Source: Arcticibacterium luteifluviistationis
GTDB taxonomy: Bacteria > Bacteroidota > Bacteroidia > Cytophagales > Spirosomataceae
NCBI RefSeq assembly: GCF_003258705.1
Contig: NZ_CP029480.1
Location: forward strand, 2,914,001 to 2,978,000
DNA length: 64,000 nucleotides
Direction of reading: 5' to 3'
Positions within the stretch are counted from its first letter, which is position 1. Each line of letters starts with the position of its first letter. Position numbers and translations under genes: made by a program. The notes under the pieces were generated by a model that made no database searches, had not been told where the DNA came from, and saw only the letters and a program-made list of their open reading frames with translations. Below are positions 16,843 to 26,500 of this stretch, piece after piece.

Positions 16843-18197
16843 TCTTTATTCTTTACTAAACCAGAAAGTCTTTCTGTTACTTTTTCTTTATCAATCAGTA
16901 ATTTAGAGCCTGGTAATATTTTATCAGGCACATCAAACAGAATTTCATTTAATAAGTGACTCATAACTGTTTGAAGTCTTCTGGCTCCAATATTCTCTAC
17001 CTCGCCATTAGCTTCAAATGCTATTTTAGCAAGTTCTTTAAGAGCTTCATCATTAAATTCTAAATCTACACCTTCTGCTTTCAGCATGGCTACATACTGT
17101 TTTGTTAAAGCGTTTTTAGGCTTTTTAAGAATCTGATAGAAGTTTTCTTCTGTTAATGACTCCAATTCTACCCTAATAGGGAAACGTCCCTGAAGCTCAG
17201 GAATCAAATCGGATGGTTTAGAAACATGAAAAGCACCTGCTGCTATAAATAAGATGTGGTCTGTATTTATAGAGCCATGTTTTGTATTTACCGTAGAACC
17301 TTCTACAATAGGCAACATATCTCGCTGCACACCTTCACGGCTTACATCAGGACCACTCTTACCTCCACCTGCTGCTATTTTATCTATCTCATCAATAAAT
17401 ATCATTCCAAGGTTTTCTGCTTTCCAGATAGCCTCTTCTTTTACCTCGTCCATATCAATAAGCTTGGCAGACTCTTCTTCTAAAAGAATTTTTCTAGCTT
17501 CCGAAATAGGTAGTTTTCTTTTCTTGTTTTTCTTTGGCATCATGCCCCCTATCATCTCCTGAATGTTCATCATTGAAACATCATCAATAGGTCCGCCCAT
17601 AACGCCAATTGGCGAAGATGAGGCATTTTGAACGTTAATTTCAATCTTCCTTTCGTCTAACTCTCCTCTTTTAAGTTTACCTCTAAAAGACTCTCTGGTT
17701 TTTTCGTTCAGCTCTTCGTCTTTTGATGTAGCTACCCCTTCAGGAATTCCAACTTGAGATTTCTTTGACATTGGCGGTATAAGAATATCTAATATCAATT
17801 CCTCTACCGTAACAGCTGCCTTTATCTTAACTTCTTCTTTTTTTGCTGTTTTCACAAGGTTGACAGAATGCTCTACTAAATCACGCACCATGCTTTCCAC
17901 ATCACGTCCTACATAGCCTACTTCTGTAAATTTTGAAGCTTCTACTTTAGTAAAAGGGGCATCTGCTATTTTTGCTAATCTTCTGGCAATTTCAGTTTTA
18001 CCTACTCCGGTAGAACCAATCATCAGGATATTGTTGGGAACTATCTCTCCCCTAATATCTTCGTCGGCATTCATCCTACGCCACCTATTTCTAAGAGCTA
18101 TTGCTACGTTTTTCTTAGCGTCAGATTGACCAATAATATATTTATCAAGCTCTTCTACGATTTGTCGTGGAGTGAGGTTCTCTATCTTTTTTGACAT
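16821..18197 (-). CDS. hslU: ATP-dependent protease ATPase subunit HslU (ClpY)
   Basis: This 458-residue AAA+ unfoldase feeds substrates to the HslV peptidase. Walker A is GSTGVGKTEIARRLAK (61-76); most relatives have Pro in place of Ser62. The pore loop is GYVGRD (94-99), Walker B is MIFIDEIDKIA, and the variable I domain lies between. The C-terminal tail is KDLSQYIL, the segment known to dock into HslV and activate it. Length and motifs are complete. Its partner hslV lies about 23 kb away (40807-41346) rather than adjacent, so the two must be coordinated from separate promoters. Confidence 0.97.
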   Translation of the reverse strand: MSKKIENLTPRQIVEELDKYIIGQSDAKKNVAIALRNRWRRMNADEDIRGEIVPNNILMIGSTGVGKTEIARRLAKIADAPFTKVEASKFTEVGYVGRDVESMVRDLVEHSVNLVKTAKKEEVKIKAAVTVEELILDILIPPMSKKSQVGIPEGVATSKDEELNEKTRESFRGKLKRGELDERKIEINVQNASSSPIGVMGGPIDDVSMMNIQEMIGGMMPKKNKKRKLPISEARKILLEEESAKLIDMDEVKEEAIWKAENLGMIFIDEIDKIAAGGGKSGPDVSREGVQRDMLPIVEGSTVNTKHGSINTDHILFIAAGAFHVSKPSDLIPELQGRFPIRVELESLTEENFYQILKKPKNALTKQYVAMLKAEGVDLEFNDEALKELAKIAFEANGEVENIGARRLQTVMSHLLNEILFDVPDKILPGSKLLIDKEKVTERLSGLVKNKDLSQYIL

Positions 18198-18332
18198 CTA
18201 GCTTTATCTTTAATTTGGAGTTTGCAAAGCAAATCAATCTTTCGGTCTTTCCAAAAGAATGGATTCTCGAAAAGAGGAACATAAGTTTAGGGTGAAATCA
18301 TTCCGCTTAAGCCGGAAACTTAAGTGCTTAAT

Positions 18333-20327
18333 TTAGTGACGAACCACAAAACGATGCGTTAACTTCTTTTCGCCATCTACAGCAACCGTAAGAATATACA
18401 AACCATCAGGCCATGCACTCACGTTTATTTGTTTTGTTTCTTTGCTCAAATCAAGGGCATAAGAGCCCAACTGCTTCCCTTGAATACTAAACACAAACAT
18501 ATCTGCATTTTTAGCCGTCTTAGGAATTACGTACTCCACATTTAAATCATCCTTAACTGGGTTAGGATAAATCTTAGCTACAGTTATGGCTTCTTTAGTG
18601 CCTGTAGGAATCATGGAAGAGCTTTCACAGTCGCAAACACTAACATTGACAAACTCACCTGGAATTTCGTCAACAAGGCTCTTAATCTCAGCTTCTACTA
18701 AAGCACTTCTATTTTTTGTCTTTTTATCATAGAAGGCCACAAAGTATTTCCCTACATCGTCTGGTCTAAAAGAATTGCCTTTACTTACTTGATTAATGCC
18801 AAGTTCATCAGAATACCAATAGGTTTTAACTTTCCTGTCACCGTTTTCTACTTTAAGAGAGGGCATAACTCTAGCTGGACTGTAATACTCAACGGTGTTT
18901 GCCAATTCAGGCATTTGCATTAATTGTCCATTGCAATCTGGTGCATTTACTATTTTAAAGGAACGGCATTCGCCTCCCATGTCTGTGGACACCAGCGTAA
19001 CATTTGGCATAAAGGCTGGCACGTTATCAATACGATAATACCCACCGCCTAAAGAAGTTACATACCCTGAACTTGAAGTCAAAGGTAAAATATTTAACCT
19101 CCTCAAAAAGTTTGTCAATACAGGGAAACTTAAATTTGAAAGTGCGTAGTATACCTTTTCTACCACACTCCAGTTATCATTCATTAAGTGAACCACCATG
19201 CTATAACTATCTACCGTGGTGTTACAGTAAACTGAATCTACTATAATGGTAGGGCCTTTACAGCTTTGCACTAAAATAGGGCAACAAGAATTAAAAGTAC
19301 ATTCCCCTATTTGCTTAGTGTAAGTATACTCTCCTCCCTGCTTTATACTTAATGAGCTATCTACGTTAATCTCCGCAATCGTAGAATTAGTGGTTTCATT
19401 GATTTCTGAAAAGTTACCTGCGGCATCTTTATAATACCAAGTAAGGTTGGCGTAGCTATCTAAAGAAACTCTATAAACCTCGTCTTTTTTTATTTCAATA
19501 GGTACCGATACACAGCTGGTAGCTGCAATAGCGTGCGTATTATCTTGCGTAGGCAGCTGTCCTCCATAAAAAATGATATAACCATTTGCCTTAGATACAT
19601 AAGATGTAAGGTATGATAAACCTTGCTCCTTTACTCTTGCTCTTATGACAAGTTTTGGCTGCTGACCAGGGCTTAAACTTCCTATTTGCCACACATTTCC
19701 AATAGGAGTAAATTCGCCTATATCAGCAAAGAAATAAACCAATTCTAAAGATTCTGAAAAAAACTGTTTAAGTTCCAAATTAGAGGCGGATTGCCCCCCG
19801 TTATTCTGAACTATTGTAGTAAAGGTTATTATATCACCAATTTGGGGAGATGGATTATCTACCCCCTGAATTACTTCAACTTGCGTGTAATCTAGTTTTT
19901 CGGCAAAATTAAGATGAGATAGATGAACAGATTGGTCTGTAAAACACTGCTCTGTTTTATTATAGAGTCTTATTTTATATACAAGGTCAAGACTAGGATT
20001 TTTCAATCCTTTAATTTCCACCTTTGTTTGTCCTTCAACAAGCTCAGAAGCAAGTGAAAAATCGAATGGCGTAGTGCTTTCTAGGATTTCGTAGTGTGTT
20101 GCGTTTTCAACCCCCGAAATGGTAATCTTACCATCATTTACTGTTGAGTTTGAAACGTCTTTTCCTCCTACAGAGTAAGTAGGAACTTTACAGCTATTTA
20201 TCTTTATAGTATTAGCGTCTTGCTGAGAAAAAGTTGGGATAATGCTTAGAATCAAAAGACACCCAATAAAACCAAGTTTTATTGTTGTGACTACGGAACT
20301 CAAAATATTTTGGTTTCCAAGATTCAT
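18333..20327 (-). CDS. Secreted DUF11-domain protein with T9SS type A C-terminal sorting domain
   Basis: This 664-residue protein starts with an N-terminal signal (GFIGCLLILSIIPTFSQQ, ending near residue 36). A beta module with a cysteine loop follows at about 40-125, then a DUF11-type repeat domain at about 128-230 (DYTQVEVIQGVDNPSPQIGD), then Ig-like segments with paired cysteines. The last about 80 residues are a type A T9SS sorting domain: AKIYPNPVKDDLNVEY, a middle strand, and the ending GLYILTVAVDGEKKLTHRFVV. The protein should be exported by the type IX system and attached to, or released from, the cell surface. It is the last gene of a three-gene run of large surface proteins on the same strand and shares the N-terminal module plus DUF11 arrangement with its upstream neighbour. 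Confidence 0.85.
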   Translation of the reverse strand: MNLGNQNILSSVVTTIKLGFIGCLLILSIIPTFSQQDANTIKINSCKVPTYSVGGKDVSNSTVNDGKITISGVENATHYEILESTTPFDFSLASELVEGQTKVEIKGLKNPSLDLVYKIRLYNKTEQCFTDQSVHLSHLNFAEKLDYTQVEVIQGVDNPSPQIGDIITFTTIVQNNGGQSASNLELKQFFSESLELVYFFADIGEFTPIGNVWQIGSLSPGQQPKLVIRARVKEQGLSYLTSYVSKANGYIIFYGGQLPTQDNTHAIAATSCVSVPIEIKKDEVYRVSLDSYANLTWYYKDAAGNFSEINETTNSTIAEINVDSSLSIKQGGEYTYTKQIGECTFNSCCPILVQSCKGPTIIVDSVYCNTTVDSYSMVVHLMNDNWSVVEKVYYALSNLSFPVLTNFLRRLNILPLTSSSGYVTSLGGGYYRIDNVPAFMPNVTLVSTDMGGECRSFKIVNAPDCNGQLMQMPELANTVEYYSPARVMPSLKVENGDRKVKTYWYSDELGINQVSKGNSFRPDDVGKYFVAFYDKKTKNRSALVEAEIKSLVDEIPGEFVNVSVCDCESSSMIPTGTKEAITVAKIYPNPVKDDLNVEYVIPKTAKNADMFVFSIQGKQLGSYALDLSKETKQINVSAWPDGLYILTVAVDGEKKLTHRFVVRH

Positions 20328-20402
20328 TTAAATTCTTTATTAGGAGTTTTTTTTTAGTAAGTATAAGTAATGTAAGAAGCCTTTTAAGAAAATAAAAGGT
20401 TT

Positions 20403-20440
20403 AAAAAAAGCTAGCCCAGAATTTCTTCTGGACTAGCTTT
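20403..20440 (-). terminator. Rho-independent terminator after the 976-residue surface protein gene
   Basis: On the minus strand, AAAGCTAG, one mismatch and CCAGAA pair with TTCTGG and CTAGCTTT around a short loop, followed by TTTTTTT. The stem spans 20407-20440. It separates this gene from the T9SS-domain gene downstream. Confidence 0.8.
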
Positions 20441-20458
20441 CATTGAATAAAATATGTC

Positions 20459-23389
20459 CTATAGTGTCCTTGTGATGCTTGCTGGCTCACAATACCCTCC
20501 TGGGCACACACAATCTTTCTCTGTTAAAGGTACTACACCTGTTTCTACACAACCAAATTCGTTGGTAATTTGAATAGCATAGTTTCTTGCACCGTCACCA
20601 ACCTCAGGGTTAGTAAGATTAGAAGCAAATGCTCCACCCAGTGCTCTAATATCGGTACCTGTTTGTGAAGCTCCTGCTGAAGCGGCAACAAAAGTATCTC
20701 CTAAATGCCATAGAAGCACATCAGAATCACGATAATCAGTAATGTACAATCTAGCGTCATCTTGAGCTGCATCTCCCACACAAAGTGCGTTTACGGCAAC
20801 AAGCTCAACATTTGGCTTAGGATTAACAATTACACGAAGGTCTTCCATTGGTCCTTCACAAGACAATGTACTAGCGTCTGGAGCTATATACTCCCACGTT
20901 TCCCAAACTAAACCATAACTAGAACCTGCATCATTAGTGGTAGGCGTAGGAACAGCGGAACCGTCATCAATAAATCCTGGATATGTCCAATGTGTAAAGG
21001 TAGCAGATGGAGTAGTTGTACTCACTGCGGATGGTGTTAAATGATTATCTAACGACACTGCTGTTTCCTCTAAACAATACACTGGGTCAGCAAAACCTGG
21101 CCTATCTGGTGTATCTTTAATATATACAACAAGCTCAGCATTATAAGACTCGCAGGCTGTAGTTCCAAAAGTTTGCGTAACATAGAATCTAAGCGTATCC
21201 ACAGCAGAAGCATCTGGTGTTGGAATCGCAGGGTCTGCTATTGTTCCACCAGCACCAGTGGCTAATGTGTCATCATACCAAGTTAATGTATATGCTGCTG
21301 AGAGCGGTGTTGCTGTTAATGGAAGCGTATTAGTCTCTCCTTCACAGTAAGCTAAATCTTGCACCACAGGTGGCTCTGGTAGTGCATTAATATTCACTAC
21401 AAAAGAATCTGGATAAGACTCACAGCCGTTAAGGTCTGTTTGCGTTACGTAATATGGTCCCACCTGTCCTGATACTGAAGAATCTGGCTTATCCCAAAGA
21501 TTAGTAGTATAGAAAGGTGTATCTCTTACAGCTGTTTGGTACCAACTAAGGTAACCACCTGTAGAATCTACTACATGCTCAATATACTCTGCAATTACAT
21601 CATACTGACAGTACGTACTGTCTTTCATTACTGGTGGCTCTGGAAGTGGATTCACCAACATTGTTACTGTATCTGTTTTAGCACAATAAGTATCTACAGA
21701 GCCTGAAGAAAATGGATTTGTAAATGTTTGAGAAACCTGAACCACGTAATCACCCGAGTGAGTTGTTGGGTCAGCATCTAAGATACCTACACTATCTCCT
21801 ACTGCTGTAAATACTGTCGCATTTGCCTCGTACCACCAATCAAAGTCATAAGCAGTACCAGGATAATCTGTCATATTCGTAACAGTTAGCTCAATTTGCT
21901 CTTCTTCACAAATAGGTGTATTAGCATTGGCTATTGGTTTTTCTATGTCAGTAATAACAAATTCAAAAATAGTAGAGTCTATACATGTAGCATGAAGTTC
22001 ATCTAACGCTTTCACTTTATAATAATACGTACCCGCCGTTTGTGGCAATGAAGATAAATCCAACGTCAAAGATGTTTGACCAGTTAAAGAATCAGTATTT
22101 GGATTATCAGTTCCGTTATCGTTAAACCACTGATATACTACCTGACCTCTATCGCTATCGTAAGCTCCAGGATCCGTATCATCTTGAGCTATTACTGTAG
22201 GAAGTGTTTCATTCAAACAAATAGCAGCTGGCGGCATGTCTAATAAATCTGGTCTAATACCTTGGATAATATCAATTGGACAACATCCTACTGCATCACA
22301 ACTAGCATTACCAGTTGGGCTAACATATCTAAAGTTATAGCTACCCACAGAAAGAATAGTTAGAGAACCATCTGCATTAATAGTATATTCTCCTGCTACA
22401 GATGCTGTAATATCTACACCACCCTTCTGCCAAATTATATCATCGTAAACATCGCTTATTAATGTAAAATCAAAAGAATCTGTAGTACACCAATCCCAAG
22501 GCGTAGAGATACAAGTAGAGCTTTCATCATCTTCATCTTCAAAATTAGCTGCCCCACCTTCGTCTAAAGGCATAGAATCTAATTCATCAATCGTTCCTGT
22601 AGTAGTTTTTACTTCAGAACCAATTTGGAAAACTCCTCTTTCATTAACTGTATAAGTTAATTGTAATGTATATGTAGCACCTGCTGGCACCGTACCAACA
22701 CTCCAAATTAGCGTACTTTCATCATAAGTACCATTTCCACCAGTGGCAGCGGTTCCTGTATTATAAACTAAACCAGAAGCTGGCGGATTAATAACAATTT
22801 CAACACCAGTAGCATCTACTGTATTTACACCTGCGTTAGTGTCATCATTTGTAACAGACACAGTTACAACCACTGTAGCACCTACTGTAGCGGCATCACC
22901 ACTTTTAGCTACTGTTACATCTAGATCGGTATAATCTGGTTCTGCAGACCAGTTTACTCTTGGTAATACAATAGTAGAGTCAGAATAACAGCTATTATCA
23001 GGCATTTCCACCCTTACTGTGTATTGTTGGCCCGCTGGAGTGGCTGGATTAGCCAAACCCGTAGCAATGTAACGCCCTAAGGTGAGAGCCTCTGTGGCAG
23101 CCGTAAGCGTACCGTAGGTAGCTGTTCCTGATCCTGAATAAGTTGAACCCGAAGAATAGTCTACGATGTAGGTATTCGCTGGCACTCCAGACAATACTAA
23201 CTTAGCGTCTCCTACTCCTTCCGCAGATTCATCAATCGACTGGACTGTGAATTCAATCTTTTCGGCACACTCTTGGGAGAACGCTTTCGTATTTGCTATT
23301 AAAGATAAGCAAGCAGATAAAAGAATGAATCCAAACCGTCCAAGCCCTTTCATGGCGAGCTTTTCTCTGTTTTTAATCAATAATTCCAT
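20459..23389 (-). CDS. Large secreted Ig/DUF11-domain surface protein with cysteine-rich C-terminal tail
   Basis: This 976-residue protein starts with a signal segment (FGFILLSACLSLIANTKAFSQ), so ATG 23389 or Met13 is the start. A cysteine-loop beta module (about 42-145) is followed by a DUF11-like domain (about 150-275; DYTDLDVTVAKSGDAATVGA). Several Ig-like modules come next, in which cysteine-containing strands and YYVTQT or FYVTQTF strands recur. The C-terminus ends in CVCPGGYCEPASITRTL. That tail resembles the tail of the giant protein encoded upstream (CLPFCEPASINKVK). No T9SS type A domain is present. Abundant DTD, TDSL and Ser/Thr stretches fit an extracellular, possibly glycosylated adhesin. 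The role is inferred from architecture only. Confidence 0.8.
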   Translation of the reverse strand: MELLIKNREKLAMKGLGRFGFILLSACLSLIANTKAFSQECAEKIEFTVQSIDESAEGVGDAKLVLSGVPANTYIVDYSSGSTYSGSGTATYGTLTAATEALTLGRYIATGLANPATPAGQQYTVRVEMPDNSCYSDSTIVLPRVNWSAEPDYTDLDVTVAKSGDAATVGATVVVTVSVTNDDTNAGVNTVDATGVEIVINPPASGLVYNTGTAATGGNGTYDESTLIWSVGTVPAGATYTLQLTYTVNERGVFQIGSEVKTTTGTIDELDSMPLDEGGAANFEDEDDESSTCISTPWDWCTTDSFDFTLISDVYDDIIWQKGGVDITASVAGEYTINADGSLTILSVGSYNFRYVSPTGNASCDAVGCCPIDIIQGIRPDLLDMPPAAICLNETLPTVIAQDDTDPGAYDSDRGQVVYQWFNDNGTDNPNTDSLTGQTSLTLDLSSLPQTAGTYYYKVKALDELHATCIDSTIFEFVITDIEKPIANANTPICEEEQIELTVTNMTDYPGTAYDFDWWYEANATVFTAVGDSVGILDADPTTHSGDYVVQVSQTFTNPFSSGSVDTYCAKTDTVTMLVNPLPEPPVMKDSTYCQYDVIAEYIEHVVDSTGGYLSWYQTAVRDTPFYTTNLWDKPDSSVSGQVGPYYVTQTDLNGCESYPDSFVVNINALPEPPVVQDLAYCEGETNTLPLTATPLSAAYTLTWYDDTLATGAGGTIADPAIPTPDASAVDTLRFYVTQTFGTTACESYNAELVVYIKDTPDRPGFADPVYCLEETAVSLDNHLTPSAVSTTTPSATFTHWTYPGFIDDGSAVPTPTTNDAGSSYGLVWETWEYIAPDASTLSCEGPMEDLRVIVNPKPNVELVAVNALCVGDAAQDDARLYITDYRDSDVLLWHLGDTFVAASAGASQTGTDIRALGGAFASNLTNPEVGDGARNYAIQITNEFGCVETGVVPLTEKDCVCPGGYCEPASITRTL

Positions 23390-23510
23390 TTGATTTGATT
23401 TGAATTAAGTAATATTTAAAATTTATTATATACATGGGGGTAATTAAACCTTTTAGGTGCGTGTGTGTGTCTTTCTAAAATCTATATTGTAAGTCTTTCG
23501 ACATCAATTT

Positions 23511-26500
23511 TTACTTTACTTTATTAATACTAGCTGGTTCGCAAAACGGTAAACAATCGTCACATTGTCTTTCGAACTCAACCGTGTGGTCTACAGGGCA
23601 ACCATCTGTACTTAGTATCCTTACGGTATAATAAGTGGTAACTCCTGATGGGTTATCTATCGTTTCGTACATTCTACCATTTGATGGTATTACTGCTGGT
23701 GTGGCTGGAATTGCGGTGGAAGCATCAAATGTGCTGCCTTCGCTAAAAGAGTAGGTTTCCCCTTCTCTAAATCCTGTTGCTATTAAAATTCCATTGTCTA
23801 AAGGAACCTCACCAACACATGTACTATTTACTTTTATCACCTCCGCATTAGAAGTTTCTTTAATTTCAGCAACTGCTAATACTCTATTAAAGCTTTCACA
23901 ATTACTGGCAGATGTACAGCTAGCAAAATAATTAGCACTGGCCACCAATGATTTAGTCTCAAATGTTGTGCCAAAGCCTACTACAGAATTAGAAAATTGA
24001 TTGTCAAACCAAGTAATAGTTCCGGAACACCCTGATGCCGTGAGCGTTAATACCCCAGGACCACATCTTTCAGCATTTGTAACAATTGGTGCGTCTGGAG
24101 CTGGATTCACAATTACATTTACAGAGTCAATAGTTTGGCACGAATTTAAATCTGTGACTTGCACTGTATAAAAGCCACTATTCGCGGTATCACTGTTTGC
24201 AATGCTAGGATTTTGTGTAGTTGAGATGAAACCATTTGGTCCAGACCAAGCATAAGTATCGCCTCCAGTTACTGTAAGAAAAACTGAATCTCCTTCACAA
24301 TACACCCCACCAGTCATTGAAATCACTGGCAAAGGATTAACTGTTATCAGAATGGTATCTTCTGAAGTACAGCCATTAGAATCTGTAGCGACTACTATAA
24401 AACTAGCGTCAGCAGCAGGAGAAACAGTATGAGAGCTTCCGTCTGGCAAACCATTATTCCATGAGAATACAATTGGAGCATCGCCACCTGTTGAGCTTGC
24501 TGTTAACAAAGCCGTAGAGCCAAAGCAAATAGTAGTGTCAGCAGAAACTGTCAACATTGGACCTGGATGGTCTGTCAATGTAACATCTGGTAAATCTACA
24601 GGACATTCGTCATTAGCCCATCTAACCCATAAGTCATAAGTTGCAGGTGCTAAATCAGAATACGTTACGCTGCCACTATTATCATTTACTGCTGTTTCAT
24701 AAGTAATTCCACCATCTAAACTAAATTCCAGCTGTGTTCTGGTAGTTTCATCAGCGAATGAGAAAGTTATTTCACCATTATCTGTAGTACAAGTTGGGTC
24801 TACAAAACTTACTGTAGCTACTGGTGCAGGGCGTTCTTCTAATACTACACTTCCTAAATCTATAGGACAGCTATTATCACCCCATCTTGCGAAGATTTGA
24901 TATGTCCCTTCACTTAATGTATCAATGCTGTAAGAACCTAATGAATCATAAGTAATGTAAGGATAAGTAAGACCGCCATCTATGCTAAACTGTACAGAGT
25001 CTTGGTATGTTTCATTAGAAAAGCTAAATGATATTTGACCATTATTTGGTACACATAATGGGTCGGTATTACTAACTGTAACGTCAGGATAATCATTGAT
25101 GGTTAAAGTTGCTGGTGCCGAAGATGCGTCTGTACAACCTACTCCATCAGCAAAACTGTTAATTCTAAATAGGTATTGACCAGCAACATTCGTTGCAGGG
25201 CTGTATACAGAATCTGTTTCTGAAGCAATATTTTGCCATGTCACACCATTGTAGGCCTGCCATTGATAAGTAATATTTCCTACTCCGTTTTGAGGATTAC
25301 CTTCAAAAGTGACTGGAGCTCCAAGACAAACTTCTGAATTATCAGGAACTACATCAATAGACAATTGTGGTAACACAACAACACTTGCAATATCTGAATC
25401 GACGGTTCCACAGCCAATACCTGATGCAGTGGCTTCTAATCTATAATATAAAGTATCAACCGACGCAGTGCTTGGATAAAGAGAAGCATTTGTAGAATCT
25501 GTAATAGGGCTAAATGAGCTTCCGTCTGTGGAGTTATACCACTGATAAGTTACCGTTCCTGTACCAGAAGTAGTATCAGAGACTAACTGAACTAAACCAT
25601 TTTGGCAAACAGTATTATCATCTAATGATACATCTACAGTAAACACAGGAAGCACCTCCACTGTAGCCGTGGCAGACCTTACTGTTCCACAACCTGAGCC
25701 ACTTGCTGTAGCTTCTATATAATAATATGTAATTCCTACAGATGACGTATTTACTGTTAAAGCCGAATCAGTTTCTCCTGGAATTAATGTAAACGTGCTA
25801 TTATTTGAAGAACTAAACCACTGATAAGTTACTGTTCCTGTACCATTAGTAGTATCAGCTTCTAGCGTTACAGCTCCACCTAAACATACGGTGTAATCTA
25901 CCAAGGCCACATCTACAGAGAATATTGGTAAAACCTCTACACTAGCTGATGCTGAAGTAACTGTACCACAACCCGAACCACTTGCGGTAGCTTGTACTTG
26001 ATAGTAAATAATACCTTCTGTACTCGTATTAGGAATATAAACTGAATCAGTAGCTCCACTAATTGGACTGAAAGAACTGTTATCGGTAGATGAAAGCCAT
26101 TGATAAGTTACTGTTCCAGTACCATTAACAGTATCTGCTTCTAGCTGAACTGCTCCACCAATACAAACTACTGCATTATTGACATTTACGTCAACATCAA
26201 AGATTGGTAAAACTGTAACCGTTGCATTGTCAGAATCCACTGTACCACAACCTGAGCCACTTGCAGTTGCTTGCACTCTATAATATAAAGAGCCTACCGC
26301 ACTGGTATTAGGAATATAGGTAGAATCTGTTTCTCCACTAATAGGTGTAAATGTGCTGTTATTTGAAGATTCATACCATTGATATGTAATAGTACCGCTT
26401 CCTGAAGTAGTATCGGCAAATAGCTCTACGGCTCCGCCAATACAAACTGTATTTGATAGTATCGTTACATCAACATCAAATACTGGCAAGACCTCCACAA

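Noticed and set aside
18301-18317. TTCCG-CTTAAGC-CGGAA hairpin near the end of the T9SS-domain gene as a terminator
   Set aside because: The stem is only 5 bp and no T-run follows on the minus strand.
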